Origin: an uncultured Sphingobium sp.
GTDB taxonomy: Bacteria; Pseudomonadota; Alphaproteobacteria; Sphingomonadales; Sphingomonadaceae
Assembly: GCA_946885845.1 (NCBI GenBank)
Contig: CAMPHJ010000009.1
Span: 1-64,000 of the forward strand
Reading direction: 5' to 3'
Length of the DNA stretch: 64,000 bases
Shown one piece after another: positions 8,018 to 17,436 of this stretch. The notes beneath the pieces are model-generated. The model made no database searches and was not told where the DNA came from. It worked only from the letters and a program-made list of their open reading frames with translations. Numbering within the stretch: the first letter of the stretch is position 1; each line of letters starts with the position of its first letter. The translations under genes and the position numbers were made by a program.

Positions 8018-8293
8018 TCAGCCGTTCAGCTGGTCCTTGACCGCCTTGGCAGGCGTGAAGGTCAGCTTCTTCGAAGCGGCAATCTGGATGGTCGCGCCGG
8101 TCGACGGGTTACGGCCTTCGCGTGCCGGCTGGTCCTTGACCTTGAACTTCCCAAATCCGTTCAGCGAAACTTCCTGACCCTTGGCGGCAGCGCCGGCGAT
8201 CGCGGAAAATACGCCATCGACATATTTGCGCGCGTCAGCCTTGGTCAGGCCATGCTCGGCAGCAATGGTTTCGGCGAGTTCGGTGTTGTTCAT
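8018..8293 (-). CDS. hupB: HU-family nucleoid protein
   Basis: A histone-like DNA-bending protein of 91 aa, the standard HU length. It would act as a dimer in nucleoid compaction, replication and recombination. The HU signature is visible in GKFKVKDQPAREGRNPSTG at about residues 47-65. The ATG at 8293 has GGGAG ten bases upstream. It is a single-gene unit ending in a strong terminator. HU is normally a chromosomal gene, so its presence here on a plasmid-type replicon supports a chromid, unless it is an extra plasmid-borne HU. The distinction from IHF rests on overall sequence and is good but not absolute. Confidence 0.95.
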   Translation of the reverse strand: MNNTELAETIAAEHGLTKADARKYVDGVFSAIAGAAAKGQEVSLNGFGKFKVKDQPAREGRNPSTGATIQIAASKKLTFTPAKAVKDQLNG

Positions 8294-8607
8294 TGATGAT
8301 CTCCCTTTCATGGACGACGCGTCATACCCTGTCTTAGCGCGCTCAACCAGCCCGCTTTTCAGCCTTTTCAATCGCGGCGACCTATCGGAAGAGGCGCGTC
8401 GCGGCATTTCTGTATCGCGACCGGCGCCATTGGCCAAGCCCGCTATGCTGGGCCAGCATCGCGAGAACCTACGCCACTGCCGCACGGATATGTCCCGAGC
8501 GCCGCAACTGCGTGTGAAAATGCCGCCAATCTCTAATCCATTTGTATGGTGCGGGGGGTCATTTCAGCCGACATGATCGATGCATCACCACGAATCAGGA
8601 GAGTGAG
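8294..8607. other. Divergent promoter region, hupB / monooxygenase
   Basis: A stretch of 314 bases between two divergent genes. It must hold both promoters, but no convincing -35/-10 pair, operator or RNA structure was recognised. Open frames reading into it from both sides lack conserved protein features. Confidence 0.4.
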
Positions 8608-10170
8608 GTGTCGAACCATCGGAACCGCAACGGCCAGGACGGCGAGGGGCTGCATTTCGCTGTCATCGGAGCGGGCATGGCAGGCCTGTTGGCGGCCATC
8701 CGCCTGCATCAGGCGGGCGAGCATTTCACCGTCTATGAAAAGGCGGACCGGGTCGGCGGGACCTGGAGGGAAAACCGCTATCCAGGCCTGACCTGCGACG
8801 TCCCGGCCCATGCCTATACCTATAGTTTCGAACCCTATGCCGAATGGCAGGCCTATTATGCGAAGGGTTCGGAAATTCAGACCTATTTCGAACGTACCGC
8901 CGAAAAATATGGAGTGATGCCGCACATCCGTTTTGGGGCAGAGGTGACTGCCTGTATATGGGATGAGGTCGAGAATATCTGGCGCCTTGGTCTGTCGACC
9001 GGGGAAACGGCGGTGGCCGATATCGTCATCGCCGCGTCCGGCGTGCTGCATCACCCACGAATGCCCGATATCGAAGGGCTGGACAGCTTTGCCGGGACGG
9101 CGCTCCATAGCGCGCGCTGGCGGGACGACGCGCCGGTCGATGGCGCGCGTGTGGGCATCATCGGCAATGGGTCGACCGGGGTGCAGATTGTCACCGCGCT
9201 TCAGTCCCGCGCGGCCAGTCTGGTGCATTTTCAGCGGTCGCCCCAATGGATCATGCCCGTCCCCTATTTCCAGTATAGCGATGAAGAGCGCGAAGCGTTT
9301 CGCCGCGACCCGGCGCTGATCGACGCGATCCGCAACGACAAGGATTATTGGGACGCCATCTATCGCTTCACCCATGCGATCACTGACACGCATGGGCCGG
9401 AAATCGCCATGATCGAACAGCTGTGCCTGGATAATCTGGAAAATAGCGTCAGCGACCCGGTATTGCGGGAAAAGCTGCGCCCCGACTATCGCGCGGCGTG
9501 CAAGCGGCTGATCTATAGCTGGAGCTATTATGACGCCGTCCAACAACCCAATGTGGAGGTAGAACGCGAAGCCATTGCCCGCGTCGAACCCGATGGCGTG
9601 CGGATGGCGGACGGCAGGCTCCATCCGCTAGACACGCTGGTGCTGGCAACCGGGTTCCATGCCGACCGCTTCATCCGCCCGACCACCGTGATGGGCCGGG
9701 ATGGGCTGTCACTGGACGATGTCTGGTCGGTGCGGCCGACGGCTTATTATGCGGTGGCAATCCCCGGCTTCCCCAATTTCTTCATGCTCAACGGACCCAC
9801 CGGCCCGGTCGGCAACTTCTCGCTGATCGACATCGCTGAAAGGCAATGGAATTATATCGGCCATCTGCTCGAACCGCTGCGGCGGGGTGAGGCTGCAAGC
9901 ATTGAACCCAGTGCACAGGCCCATGCCGATTATGAGGAAAGGCGCATCGCCGCCGCGCGATCGACCATCTTCGGGTCGGGTTGCAGCAGCTGGTATCTCG
10001 ACGCGACGGGCGTGCCGTCGAGCTGGCCTTGGAGTTATGAGGCGTTTGCCGATGCCATGTCCTCCCCCAACATGACGGATTTTGCACGCAGGACAGGACA
10101 GTGCCGTCGCGGCAGGCTAAACGTGCGCAAGTTTTCAAGCCGATATTCGTGCAGAAGGAGAAGGCAATGA
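8608..10170 (+). CDS. Baeyer-Villiger-type flavin monooxygenase
   Basis: A class B flavoprotein monooxygenase of about 520 aa that would insert oxygen next to a ketone, using FAD, NADPH and O2. The FAD-binding GAGMAG is at residues 21-26. The Baeyer-Villiger fingerprint FxGxxxHxxxW is exact as FAGTALHSARW at 161-171, and the NADPH-binding GNGSTG is at 186-191. The GTG at 8608, preceded by AGGAGAG, is preferred over a TTG at 8542. The last 25 residues are Arg-rich and low in conservation. Its stop overlaps the start of the next SDR gene by four bases (ATGA), so the two are co-translated. A likely pair is alcohol oxidation to a ketone by the SDR, then conversion to an ester or lactone. The substrate is unknown. 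Confidence 0.92.
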   Translation: MSNHRNRNGQDGEGLHFAVIGAGMAGLLAAIRLHQAGEHFTVYEKADRVGGTWRENRYPGLTCDVPAHAYTYSFEPYAEWQAYYAKGSEIQTYFERTAEKYGVMPHIRFGAEVTACIWDEVENIWRLGLSTGETAVADIVIAASGVLHHPRMPDIEGLDSFAGTALHSARWRDDAPVDGARVGIIGNGSTGVQIVTALQSRAASLVHFQRSPQWIMPVPYFQYSDEEREAFRRDPALIDAIRNDKDYWDAIYRFTHAITDTHGPEIAMIEQLCLDNLENSVSDPVLREKLRPDYRAACKRLIYSWSYYDAVQQPNVEVEREAIARVEPDGVRMADGRLHPLDTLVLATGFHADRFIRPTTVMGRDGLSLDDVWSVRPTAYYAVAIPGFPNFFMLNGPTGPVGNFSLIDIAERQWNYIGHLLEPLRRGEAASIEPSAQAHADYEERRIAAARSTIFGSGCSSWYLDATGVPSSWPWSYEAFADAMSSPNMTDFARRTGQCRRGRLNVRKFSSRYSCRRRRQ

Positions 10171-10922
10171 TCGACTACGGTCTACAGGGGAAAGTAGCGT
10201 TGGTGACTGGAGCGGCCGGAGGCATTGGCCGCGCCACCGCGCTTGCGTTCGCGCAATCGGGCGCGTCCGTGCTGGTCAGCGATGTCAACGAAGCGGGTGG
10301 CCGTGAAACTGTCGGCCTGATCGAACAACAGGGGGGCAAGGCGGCCTTTCAACGATGCGATGTCAGCGATGGCGAGCAGGTCAAGGAAATGGTCTCCGCC
10401 GCGGTTGAATTATTTGGCCGCCTTGACTGTGCGTTCAACAATGCGGGCATCAACATCATCACCGCCGATGAATATGAAGACGATGTGTGGCAACGTTCGC
10501 TGGGCATCAACCTTAGCGGCGTGATGATGTGCATGCGGGAAGAAGCTAAGGTCATGGTGGAACAGGGGGGCGGCGCTATCGTCAATACCGCATCCATCAA
10601 TGGATTGGTCGGCAATCCCGGCCAGCCCGCCTATGTCGCCACCAAACATGGCGTGGTCGGCCTGACCCGGCACGGCGCGCTGAAATGGGCCAAGCAGGGG
10701 ATTCGCGTTAACGCCGTGTGTCCGGGCGTTATCGAGACCCCCATGACGGCGCCGCTCTTGGCCGATGATGGCACGCGGGCATTGCTCGATTCCATGACGC
10801 CGATGGGTCGGCTTGGCCAGGCGGAAGAAATTGCGCAGGCAGTGCTGTGGCTCTGTTCGGATGCGTCCAGTTTCGTAACTGGACATCCGCTGGTCATCGA
10901 TGGTGGCGCAACCGCCTTCTGA
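10167..10922 (+). CDS. Short-chain dehydrogenase/reductase (BVMO partner)
   Basis: A classical SDR of 251 aa, an NAD(P)-dependent alcohol/ketone oxidoreductase. The cofactor motif TGAAGGIG is near residue 13, NNAG near 90, the catalytic YVATK near 155 and the C-terminal substrate-loop motif CPGVIETPM near 187. The start overlaps the monooxygenase stop by four bases and has AAGGAG upstream, which suggests one operon and matched expression. Together they could oxidise a secondary alcohol and then cleave or expand the resulting ketone. Which alcohol cannot be read from the sequence. Confidence 0.93.
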   Translation: MIDYGLQGKVALVTGAAGGIGRATALAFAQSGASVLVSDVNEAGGRETVGLIEQQGGKAAFQRCDVSDGEQVKEMVSAAVELFGRLDCAFNNAGINIITADEYEDDVWQRSLGINLSGVMMCMREEAKVMVEQGGGAIVNTASINGLVGNPGQPAYVATKHGVVGLTRHGALKWAKQGIRVNAVCPGVIETPMTAPLLADDGTRALLDSMTPMGRLGQAEEIAQAVLWLCSDASSFVTGHPLVIDGGATAF

Positions 10923-11056
10923 CCATGTTTGAACGTCGGCGGTGGGGATGGCATCGGCCTTTCCCACCGCCGGTTTCGATCGATCGCCTTGCTCTATATC
11001 TTTGTTGTCGCATCGCTTTTCGCGGAAAACCGGTTCCCACTTTTCCGCGCTATGCT

Positions 11057-11935
11057 CTATTCGGCGGCGTTCAGCATTGGGACGCCATATTGCGGGTCGT
11101 CTTCATTGCACAGCCTGTTGGTGTCCAGCCACAATCCTTCCTCGACCGGCGTGATGTTCAATTCCTTGCGGATGTCGCTGATCTGCCAGTCCACATAGGC
11201 GCGCCAGTCCACCAGCATCAGCGGATATTTCCAGTTCCGTCCTTGCTCTGCCCCGCGATATTCCGCCTCCAGGTTGAGGACCATCGCTTCGGGATAATGC
11301 AACCCGTCCTTCATGATCGTCTTTGCCTTCAGATAGGTCGCGATGCGGGAGAAGAAGGCGGACAGTTCCGGGTGGAAATAGCGGGCCTTGGCGTGCATGT
11401 TCGCGGTCAGCAAAGCCACTTCGCCGCCATGGTTGGGGCCAAACCCCGTCACCATATGTTCGATGTCGTGCGTCAGTGCAGTCTGGCGCAGGTAGAATGT
11501 AAAGTCATTCACCACCTGCACTTCCTGAAAGAACAGGTCGAGTTGATAGCCTGAATTCACCATGAAATCACGGATCGCCGCGCCCAGCGTGCCTGTCTTG
11601 CAATCGGCAAGTTCGGCAATGGTGAAATCGGCCAGATGCCTGTCCGCCAGCCATCGGGCGAACTGAGGCAGCCGCGCCTTTTCCTTCTCGAACAGTTCGA
11701 TGATGCGCGGCATATCTTCCAACTCGTGCAAGATCGCCGCGACCTCTGGAATATAGGCGGTGTTGGGCATGTCCGGGCCGTTTCGCCGCAACATTTCCTG
11801 GGCGATCAGGGCGCGCAGCGGGCCGTGGTTCAGGTAACGGGACGAACTGACCAGCACGCTGCTGTCGGTCGTCACGGTCTTTATGCCGCCGTTGAAATAG
11901 GCGCGGTCGGCGTCGCCGATCTTGGCTTCGTTCAT
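11057..11935 (-). CDS. Coq4-family protein
   Basis: A 292-aa protein with the COQ4 metal-site signature HDxxH(x11)E, exact here as His156-Asp157, His160 and Glu172 (HDIEHMVTGFGPNHGGE). Eukaryotic COQ4 acts in ubiquinone synthesis and was recently shown to perform oxidative decarboxylation at ring carbon C1. This copy is not next to ubiquinone genes. It lies 48 bp after a D-aminoacylase-family hydrolase, in a region of monooxygenase and dehydrogenase genes. A catabolic role, perhaps decarboxylation of a substituted ring, is inference. The ATG at 11935 is preferred, with AAAGGA at good distance; an ATG at 11944 is too close to it. No signal peptide or membrane helix is seen. Confidence 0.82.
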   Translation of the reverse strand: MNEAKIGDADRAYFNGGIKTVTTDSSVLVSSSRYLNHGPLRALIAQEMLRRNGPDMPNTAYIPEVAAILHELEDMPRIIELFEKEKARLPQFARWLADRHLADFTIAELADCKTGTLGAAIRDFMVNSGYQLDLFFQEVQVVNDFTFYLRQTALTHDIEHMVTGFGPNHGGEVALLTANMHAKARYFHPELSAFFSRIATYLKAKTIMKDGLHYPEAMVLNLEAEYRGAEQGRNWKYPLMLVDWRAYVDWQISDIRKELNITPVEEGLWLDTNRLCNEDDPQYGVPMLNAAE

Positions 11936-11983
11936 GTCATGCATCCTTTCTGTCCGGGCGCGTGGTCGGGCGCGCCGCATATG

Positions 11984-13726
11984 TCATTCAGCCGCGATGG
12001 CGAGGTCAGGCGATCCGATCGCGGGCGACAGGAACGTGCCGGGCCTGGCGCCGGTATAGGCTCCGTCCTCGAACGTGGGCACGCCGTTCACCAGTGTCAG
12101 TCGAACCGGCATCGGTTTGCGAGTGAAACGCCAGGTTGTGCCGCCGCGCCCGTCGGGCACGTCGAACGCCTTTTCCATGGGCTGCCGCTCGACCTCGTCC
12201 AGGTTGAAAACAGCAATGTCCGCCTGCTTGCCCGTTGCGATAACGCCGCGATCGGCCAGGTTGAAATGGCCCGCCAGCTTGCCGGTCATGACGTGCACCG
12301 CTTCTTCGATGCTCAGCTTCTTTTCGTCGCGGACATATTGGGTCAGCAACAGCGCATTCTCGCCGCCGCCGCACAGCATCTGCAAATGCGCGCCTGCATC
12401 GGAAATATTGCCGACCGTTCTGGGGTCGCGCATCAGTTCGATGGTCAGGTCCTCATCCTTGGGGAACGGAGCCATGTGCACGGTCGAGCGGGTGCCGTTC
12501 TTCAATATCCATTCGGCCATCGCGTCCGACCGGTGCAGGCCCAGCGAATCTGCATATTCCTTCAATGTGATGTTCAGCGGACCGGCGCCATTTTCGCTGT
12601 CGAACAGGTAAAGGTCCTGCGGATTTTTCAGCGGCGAATGCGGCCAGGCATTATTGTCCCAGCTTTCGCGGGCGCGGGCGCGCCAATCAGGGTCGGCCAG
12701 CAACCGCGCCTTTTCGCCATGGTCGTCGGCCAGCACCACTTCATGCCAGACATAGTCATTGGACTGGGCGAAGATCAGCGACTTGACCAGGCTTAGCGTC
12801 GATGTCGGCGAAACATGGGCAAAGCCGGGCCAGACATCGACATTGGCTTCCCGCATCTGGCGCAGGCTTTCCTGCATTGCGGGCAGGATGCCTTTCTGGA
12901 AATCCAGCGTCGGCACGCCCCCTGCAATCTGGACCCGGATCTTGCGGCCCGACAACAGCCTGGACAGCCGTTCCAGATTGGCGGGGGCGGTCATCCGCAT
13001 GAATGTGTCGACGATCACCTGGTAACAACAGTTGGGGTAACGCTCCATGACGTCGAACAGAGCGGAAAATTCGGCGTCATTGGCCATCAGGCTGGGCACG
13101 GGCCGGTCCTGCCCGTCATGGTCGTGCATATTGTCCGACATGCCCAACGCGCCCGCCGCCAGTGCATCGTCCAGCAGTTCGCACATACGGTCGATTTCTT
13201 CAGGTGTGGCTTCCCGGTCCCATGCTTCCACGCCCATCGCCGCCAATCGGATAGCGATGTGGCCGGTATAGGCCGCATAATTCAACGGCACCTTCACATT
13301 GCGTTCGACCGACGCGCGATATTCCGACCATGTGTTCCAATCCCAGGGCAGGTTCTGCATGAACGGCCCTTCGGGAATATCCTCGAAGAATGAGAAAATG
13401 CCGATCATTTCGCGCTGGGCGGGCATATATTTGTGGAGCGGCGCGGGGGAAAATCCGCAATTGCCCAGGATCATCGTGGTCGCGCCATAGCCGGGCAGGG
13501 GATCGAGGTCGGGCTGCCACCACATGGTGCCGTCATAATGGGTGTGGCTTTCGATGAAGCCGGGCGTCACATAGCATCCTGCAGCGTCGAACAGCCGTTC
13601 GCCCTGCGGTTCAAGGTCCGGCCCGACCTCTGCGATCTTGCCACCGCGCACGCGCACGTCCGCCCGGAATGCGGGCGCGCCGGTGCCGTCGACGACGGTG
13701 CCGTTCCTGATCAGAATATCGTTCAT
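11984..13726 (-). CDS. D-aminoacylase-family amidohydrolase
   Basis: A metal-dependent amidohydrolase of 580 aa resembling N-acyl-D-amino-acid deacylases. It has a small beta-sandwich at both ends (MNDILIRNGTVVDGTG..., ...GKQADIAVFNLDEV, PVRLTLVNG) around a TIM barrel. The metal-binding HxH is His61/His63 in IESHTHYDGT. It starts at the ATG at 13726 with GGAG upstream. The Coq4-like gene follows, and a divergent XRE regulator starts 143 bp away and may control both. It would hydrolyse an amide or cyclic imide bond. Sphingomonads carry many paralogues whose substrates are unknown, so the specific reaction is open. Confidence 0.88.
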   Translation of the reverse strand: MNDILIRNGTVVDGTGAPAFRADVRVRGGKIAEVGPDLEPQGERLFDAAGCYVTPGFIESHTHYDGTMWWQPDLDPLPGYGATTMILGNCGFSPAPLHKYMPAQREMIGIFSFFEDIPEGPFMQNLPWDWNTWSEYRASVERNVKVPLNYAAYTGHIAIRLAAMGVEAWDREATPEEIDRMCELLDDALAAGALGMSDNMHDHDGQDRPVPSLMANDAEFSALFDVMERYPNCCYQVIVDTFMRMTAPANLERLSRLLSGRKIRVQIAGGVPTLDFQKGILPAMQESLRQMREANVDVWPGFAHVSPTSTLSLVKSLIFAQSNDYVWHEVVLADDHGEKARLLADPDWRARARESWDNNAWPHSPLKNPQDLYLFDSENGAGPLNITLKEYADSLGLHRSDAMAEWILKNGTRSTVHMAPFPKDEDLTIELMRDPRTVGNISDAGAHLQMLCGGGENALLLTQYVRDEKKLSIEEAVHVMTGKLAGHFNLADRGVIATGKQADIAVFNLDEVERQPMEKAFDVPDGRGGTTWRFTRKPMPVRLTLVNGVPTFEDGAYTGARPGTFLSPAIGSPDLAIAAE

Positions 13727-13869
13727 CGCTCTCCGTCTCCTACGATCCTCTCCCCGCCGCTGGTTTGTGGCGAGGGGGGCTTTTGCGCAGAGCATGCTAC
13801 GCCCCCGGTCGGTGATGCCGAAGGCCGGGCTTGTAAAAAGGATCGTAATTTGCGCATCATCGGATCATC

Positions 13870-14628
13870 ATGCGATCCGATTCCACAAGCGCCGCGATGC
13901 TGAGCGTCCTGCGCCGCCACCTGCGCAGCGAAGGGTGGACCGCGGTGCGGCTGGCGCGTGAGCTGGGCGTGGGTGAAGCGACGGTCAAGCGGTGGCTGGC
14001 GGGCAGGTCGCTGTCGATCGACCGGCTGGAGCGGCTGGCCGGGCTGTGTGGCACCACCATCATGGAACTGGCGCATGAAGCGGAACAGGCGCGGTCGGGC
14101 CTGGCGCGCGAACTGACGCTGGCGCAGGAGCGGGCGCTGTCGGCGGACGCGTTTCTGTCGCTGCTGTTCATGGCGTTGATGGCGGGGGCGACGCCGCGCG
14201 AATTGTCGCAGGATTTCGAACTGGCGCCAGCGACGCTGGACATCGCACTGGCCAAGCTGGAACGGCTGGCGTTGATCGACCGTATCCGCGATGACAAGGT
14301 GCGCCCGCTGGTCGACCGCGCCCTCGTCTTTCGCAAGCTGCCGATGCGGGGCCTGTTTGAAAAGCATATGAAGCAACAATTCCTGGCCATGGACTTTGCC
14401 GCGCCCGATGCGGTCTATGCGTCCGAACTGCTCAAACTGTCCAATGCAGGCATCGCCCAACTGGCAGAGATGATGGAACGGTTCCGCCGCGACGCCCATG
14501 CGCTGGCCGAACGGGACCGCGAAAACAGCCTGCTCCAGCGCCAGTGGATCGCGATGCTGTGCGCGATCCGGCCATTCCGCACGACCGGCCTGCAGGACGA
14601 TCAGGGCGAAGCGTTCCGGCCCGCCTAA
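13870..14628 (+). CDS. XRE-family transcriptional regulator
   Basis: A 252-aa regulator. Residues about 8-60 form a Cro/C1-type helix-turn-helix (LARELGVGEATVKRWLAGRS). The remainder is mostly helical (LSADAFLSLLFMALMAGATP...) and has no recognised ligand domain. It is divergent to the amidohydrolase-Coq4 pair, with 143 bp between the starts, and is followed 73 bp later by an SDR gene. Control of one or both flanking units is the simplest reading. A helix-rich C-terminal domain with a second possible winged helix (ELSQDFELAPATLDIALAKLE) suggests two DNA-contacting parts, but this is weak. Confidence 0.85.
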   Translation: MRSDSTSAAMLSVLRRHLRSEGWTAVRLARELGVGEATVKRWLAGRSLSIDRLERLAGLCGTTIMELAHEAEQARSGLARELTLAQERALSADAFLSLLFMALMAGATPRELSQDFELAPATLDIALAKLERLALIDRIRDDKVRPLVDRALVFRKLPMRGLFEKHMKQQFLAMDFAAPDAVYASELLKLSNAGIAQLAEMMERFRRDAHALAERDRENSLLQRQWIAMLCAIRPFRTTGLQDDQGEAFRPA

Positions 14629-14701
14629 TCCAATTGGAGGATGGCGGCTGCCCGGCTTCGCGCATAGCGTCGTCCCGGAAAAATAGGGAGAGGACGGGCT
14701 T

Positions 14702-15481
14702 ATGAGCGGCAAGGACTTCGCCGGGAAGGTCGCGATTGTCACGGGCGGTGGGTCAGGCATTGGCCGGGCCGCGAGCAGGCGGCTGGCCGCACAAGGTGCG
14801 CAGCTGGTGGTCGCCGACATCGCGATCGACCAGGCGCGGCGAACCGTCCAGCTGATCGAAGATGCGGGTGGAGAAGCCATTGCCGTGCGGGCCGACATCT
14901 CCAGTGAAGATGATAATCGCGCCATGTTCGACGTCGCGGCGGATCGATTCGGCGGGATCGACCATGCCTTTCTGAATGCGGGCATCCTTCAGCCTTATAT
15001 CCCGTTTGAACAGGTGGGGCTGGACCTGTTCGACCAGTTGATCGGGGTCAATCTGCGCGGCACCTTCATGGGCGTGCAGCAGGCGCTAGCCCGGTTGCGG
15101 CCAAGGGGCAGTTGTGTCGTTACCGCATCGCTCGCCGCGCAGGTCGGTTTTGCGGAGGCCGCCGCCTATTCCATTTCAAAACATGGGCTGATCGGCCTCG
15201 TCCGTTCCGCCGCCGGGCCTTTCGCCGGGCGCGGCCTGCGCATCAACGCCATATGTCCGGGCATGGTGCTATCGGGCATGACTGGCGGCGCGGGGCTGGA
15301 GACGCTGGCGGACCCCATGGATCTGCCTGACCCATCCTATCGCGGCGGTCTGGAGGCGCAGCATGTCGCGGAAGCGGCGCTGTTCCTGCTGGGCCGGGGC
15401 GCGGCGGGGATCAATGGGCAGGCGCAGAATATCGACGCCGCATTTCTGGCAGCCTTTCCACCGCTTTCGGAATTACAATGA
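14702..15481 (+). CDS. Short-chain dehydrogenase/reductase
   Basis: A classical SDR of 259 aa with TGGGSGIG near residue 15, NAG near 90 and the catalytic YSISK near 157. GAGG lies upstream of the ATG at 14702. It follows the XRE regulator by 73 bp and may share its transcript. The 3' end is only nine bases from the 3' end of maiA on the other strand, so there is no room for a separate terminator. It is probably an alcohol dehydrogenase or ketoreductase in the same catabolic region. The substrate is unknown. Confidence 0.92.
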   Translation: MSGKDFAGKVAIVTGGGSGIGRAASRRLAAQGAQLVVADIAIDQARRTVQLIEDAGGEAIAVRADISSEDDNRAMFDVAADRFGGIDHAFLNAGILQPYIPFEQVGLDLFDQLIGVNLRGTFMGVQQALARLRPRGSCVVTASLAAQVGFAEAAAYSISKHGLIGLVRSAAGPFAGRGLRINAICPGMVLSGMTGGAGLETLADPMDLPDPSYRGGLEAQHVAEAALFLLGRGAAGINGQAQNIDAAFLAAFPPLSELQ

Positions 15482-15490
15482 TGTGGGCGG

Positions 15491-16138
15491 TCAGCCCTGA
15501 CCGGCGTCGGCCTGAACATCCGGGTGGGCGGCCTTGAACGCAGAGAGTTGCCCTGCCGCTTCACCCGCCGCAACGATGCGGGGAAAGGGCGAAAGGTCCA
15601 GCTTGAAACGTCGCGCATTATAGAGCTGCGGCACGATGTAGCAGTCCGCCATGGTCGGCGCGTCGCCAAAAGCGAAGGCCCCACCATGTTTCGCGATCAT
15701 CTTTTCCAGCGCGGTGAAACCCTCGCCAATCCAGTGATGGACCCAATGCTGCACCTGATCTTTGCTCGCCTGGAAACGGGTCCGCAGGTCATTGAGCACC
15801 CGTAGATTGTTCAGCGGATGCACGTCGCACGCGATCAGCGCCGCCATCGCCCGGACTATGGCCATATCCTCGGCGCTGCCCGGCAGCAGGACGGGCAGGG
15901 GCCATTTCGCTTCGATCCATTCCAATATGGCAGGGCTTTCGATCAGGACGGTGTTTCCCTGTTGCAGGGCGGGGACCAGCCCATGGGGCGCGATGGCCAG
16001 ATAATCGGGTGATCGCTGCTCCCCCGCGCGCAGATCATGGCTGACCTGATCATAGGCCACGCCCTTCAGGTTCAACGCTATCCGCACCCGATAGGCGGCG
16101 GATGATCGCCAATAGCCGTGCAGGACCAGCTTGCTCAT
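15491..16138 (-). CDS. maiA: Maleylacetoacetate isomerase (GST zeta)
   Basis: This enzyme converts maleylacetoacetate to fumarylacetoacetate using glutathione, the fourth enzyme encoded by this operon and the step between HmgA and FahA. The protein has 215 aa, a thioredoxin-like N-terminal domain with the zeta-class active-site segment SSAAYRVRIALNLKG at residues 12-26, and the helical GST C-terminal domain (GDAPTMADCYIVPQLYNARR). The ATG at 16138 overlaps the fahA stop by four bases, so it is the last gene of the five-gene homogentisate operon. The gene order makes the assignment firm, although zeta GSTs as a family also act on other substrates. Confidence 0.95.
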   Translation of the reverse strand: MSKLVLHGYWRSSAAYRVRIALNLKGVAYDQVSHDLRAGEQRSPDYLAIAPHGLVPALQQGNTVLIESPAILEWIEAKWPLPVLLPGSAEDMAIVRAMAALIACDVHPLNNLRVLNDLRTRFQASKDQVQHWVHHWIGEGFTALEKMIAKHGGAFAFGDAPTMADCYIVPQLYNARRFKLDLSPFPRIVAAGEAAGQLSAFKAAHPDVQADAGQG

Positions 16139-17436
16139 TTCGCCTCCATCACCACCGCCCGGCATTCGCCCAGTCCGATAGGCACGAAGCCTTCAGCCTG
16201 CGCGGTGGCGCGCAACACTATCTCATCGCCATCCTCGATGAACCCGCGCGTCTCCCCGGACGGCAGGTGGATCGGCTCCTTGCCGCCGACGGTCAGTTCC
16301 AGCATGCTGCCAAGACCATCGCGGGTCGGTGCGGAAATCGTGCCCGTGCCCAGCAGGTCGCCGGGATTTAGGTTGCAACCATTGGATGCATGATGGGCCA
16401 CCATTTGCTGCACGGTCCAATATATGTTGGCGGCAGGACCATGACACAGGCGCATCGGCGCTAGGCCCTGATCTCGCATCGCTCGCGTCAGCAACAGCGC
16501 CTCCAACGTGATCGCCAATGCGCCATGTCGCTGGTCGTCGGCGTCCAGCAGATAAGATAGCGGCTCAGGATCGCCTGCGGGACGAGGCGGCTGGGCGATG
16601 CGGAAAGGGGCCATCGCTTCCGCCGTGACGATCCAAGGAGAGATGGTCGATTGAAAACTCTTCGCCAGGAACGGCCCCAGCGGTTGATATTCCCAGGCTT
16701 GAAAATCGCGCGCGGACCAATCGTTGAGCAGGCAGAAGCCTGCAACATGGTCCCCCGCCTGCGCGATCGGGATGGGCGTCCCCAATGCGTTGCCCGCGCC
16801 GATCCAAACGCCCAGTTCCAGCTCATAATCCAACCGCTCGGTCGGTCCAAACGTCGGGGCGTCGGCCTCCGGCGGCTTGCGCTGCCCCACCGGTCGCCGC
16901 ACCGGTACGCCCGACGCCCTGATGGACGACGCGCGACCATGATAGGCGATGGGCACATATTTATAATTGGGCAGCAGCGGATTGTCGGGCCGGAACTGCC
17001 TGCCGACATTGTTGGCGTGGTGAATGCCTGCGTAAAAATCGGTGTAGTCGCCAATGGTAGCGGGAACATGCATTACGCAATCGGCCGCTCGCACCAGCTT
17101 GTCAGACAAGGCGGGACGATGCGCCGGGTCGGACAACAGCGCGCTTATGTGGTGGCGAAGGACACGGCGTTGTCCGCCCGGCAATGACAGCAATTGATTG
17201 AGCGTCGGTTCCTGCAGGCTGCCGCTGACCGCCGGATCCACCATGCCGACGCGAGCGCAGGCGCGCAGGTCCAGGATCATGTCGCCGATCGCTACGCCGA
17301 TCCGGGGCTCCAATCCCAATGGCGCGAACAGGCCAAAGGGCAGGTTTTGCACCGGAAAATCGCAATGCCCCTGCGCGCTGTCTACCCAGCTGGTCCGTCC
17401 GGGATTGTGGGTATCGTCGGTCGTCCACCAGTTCAT
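16135..17436 (-). CDS. fahA: Fumarylacetoacetase
   Basis: Hydrolyses fumarylacetoacetate to fumarate and acetoacetate, the final step of tyrosine breakdown. The protein has 433 aa, in the range of the full-length family. Metal and catalytic segments are present: [29 protein letters not shown] (the Glu pair) and [20 protein letters not shown]. The ATG at 17436 overlaps the hmgA stop by four bases, and its own stop overlaps maiA, so translation of the three is coupled. Longer in-frame starts upstream lie inside hmgA and are rejected. Confidence 0.97.
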   Translation of the reverse strand: MNWWTTDDTHNPGRTSWVDSAQGHCDFPVQNLPFGLFAPLGLEPRIGVAIGDMILDLRACARVGMVDPAVSGSLQEPTLNQLLSLPGGQRRVLRHHISALLSDPAHRPALSDKLVRAADCVMHVPATIGDYTDFYAGIHHANNVGRQFRPDNPLLPNYKYVPIAYHGRASSIRASGVPVRRPVGQRKPPEADAPTFGPTERLDYELELGVWIGAGNALGTPIPIAQAGDHVAGFCLLNDWSARDFQAWEYQPLGPFLAKSFQSTISPWIVTAEAMAPFRIAQPPRPAGDPEPLSYLLDADDQRHGALAITLEALLLTRAMRDQGLAPMRLCHGPAANIYWTVQQMVAHHASNGCNLNPGDLLGTGTISAPTRDGLGSMLELTVGGKEPIHLPSGETRGFIEDGDEIVLRATAQAEGFVPIGLGECRAVVMEAK

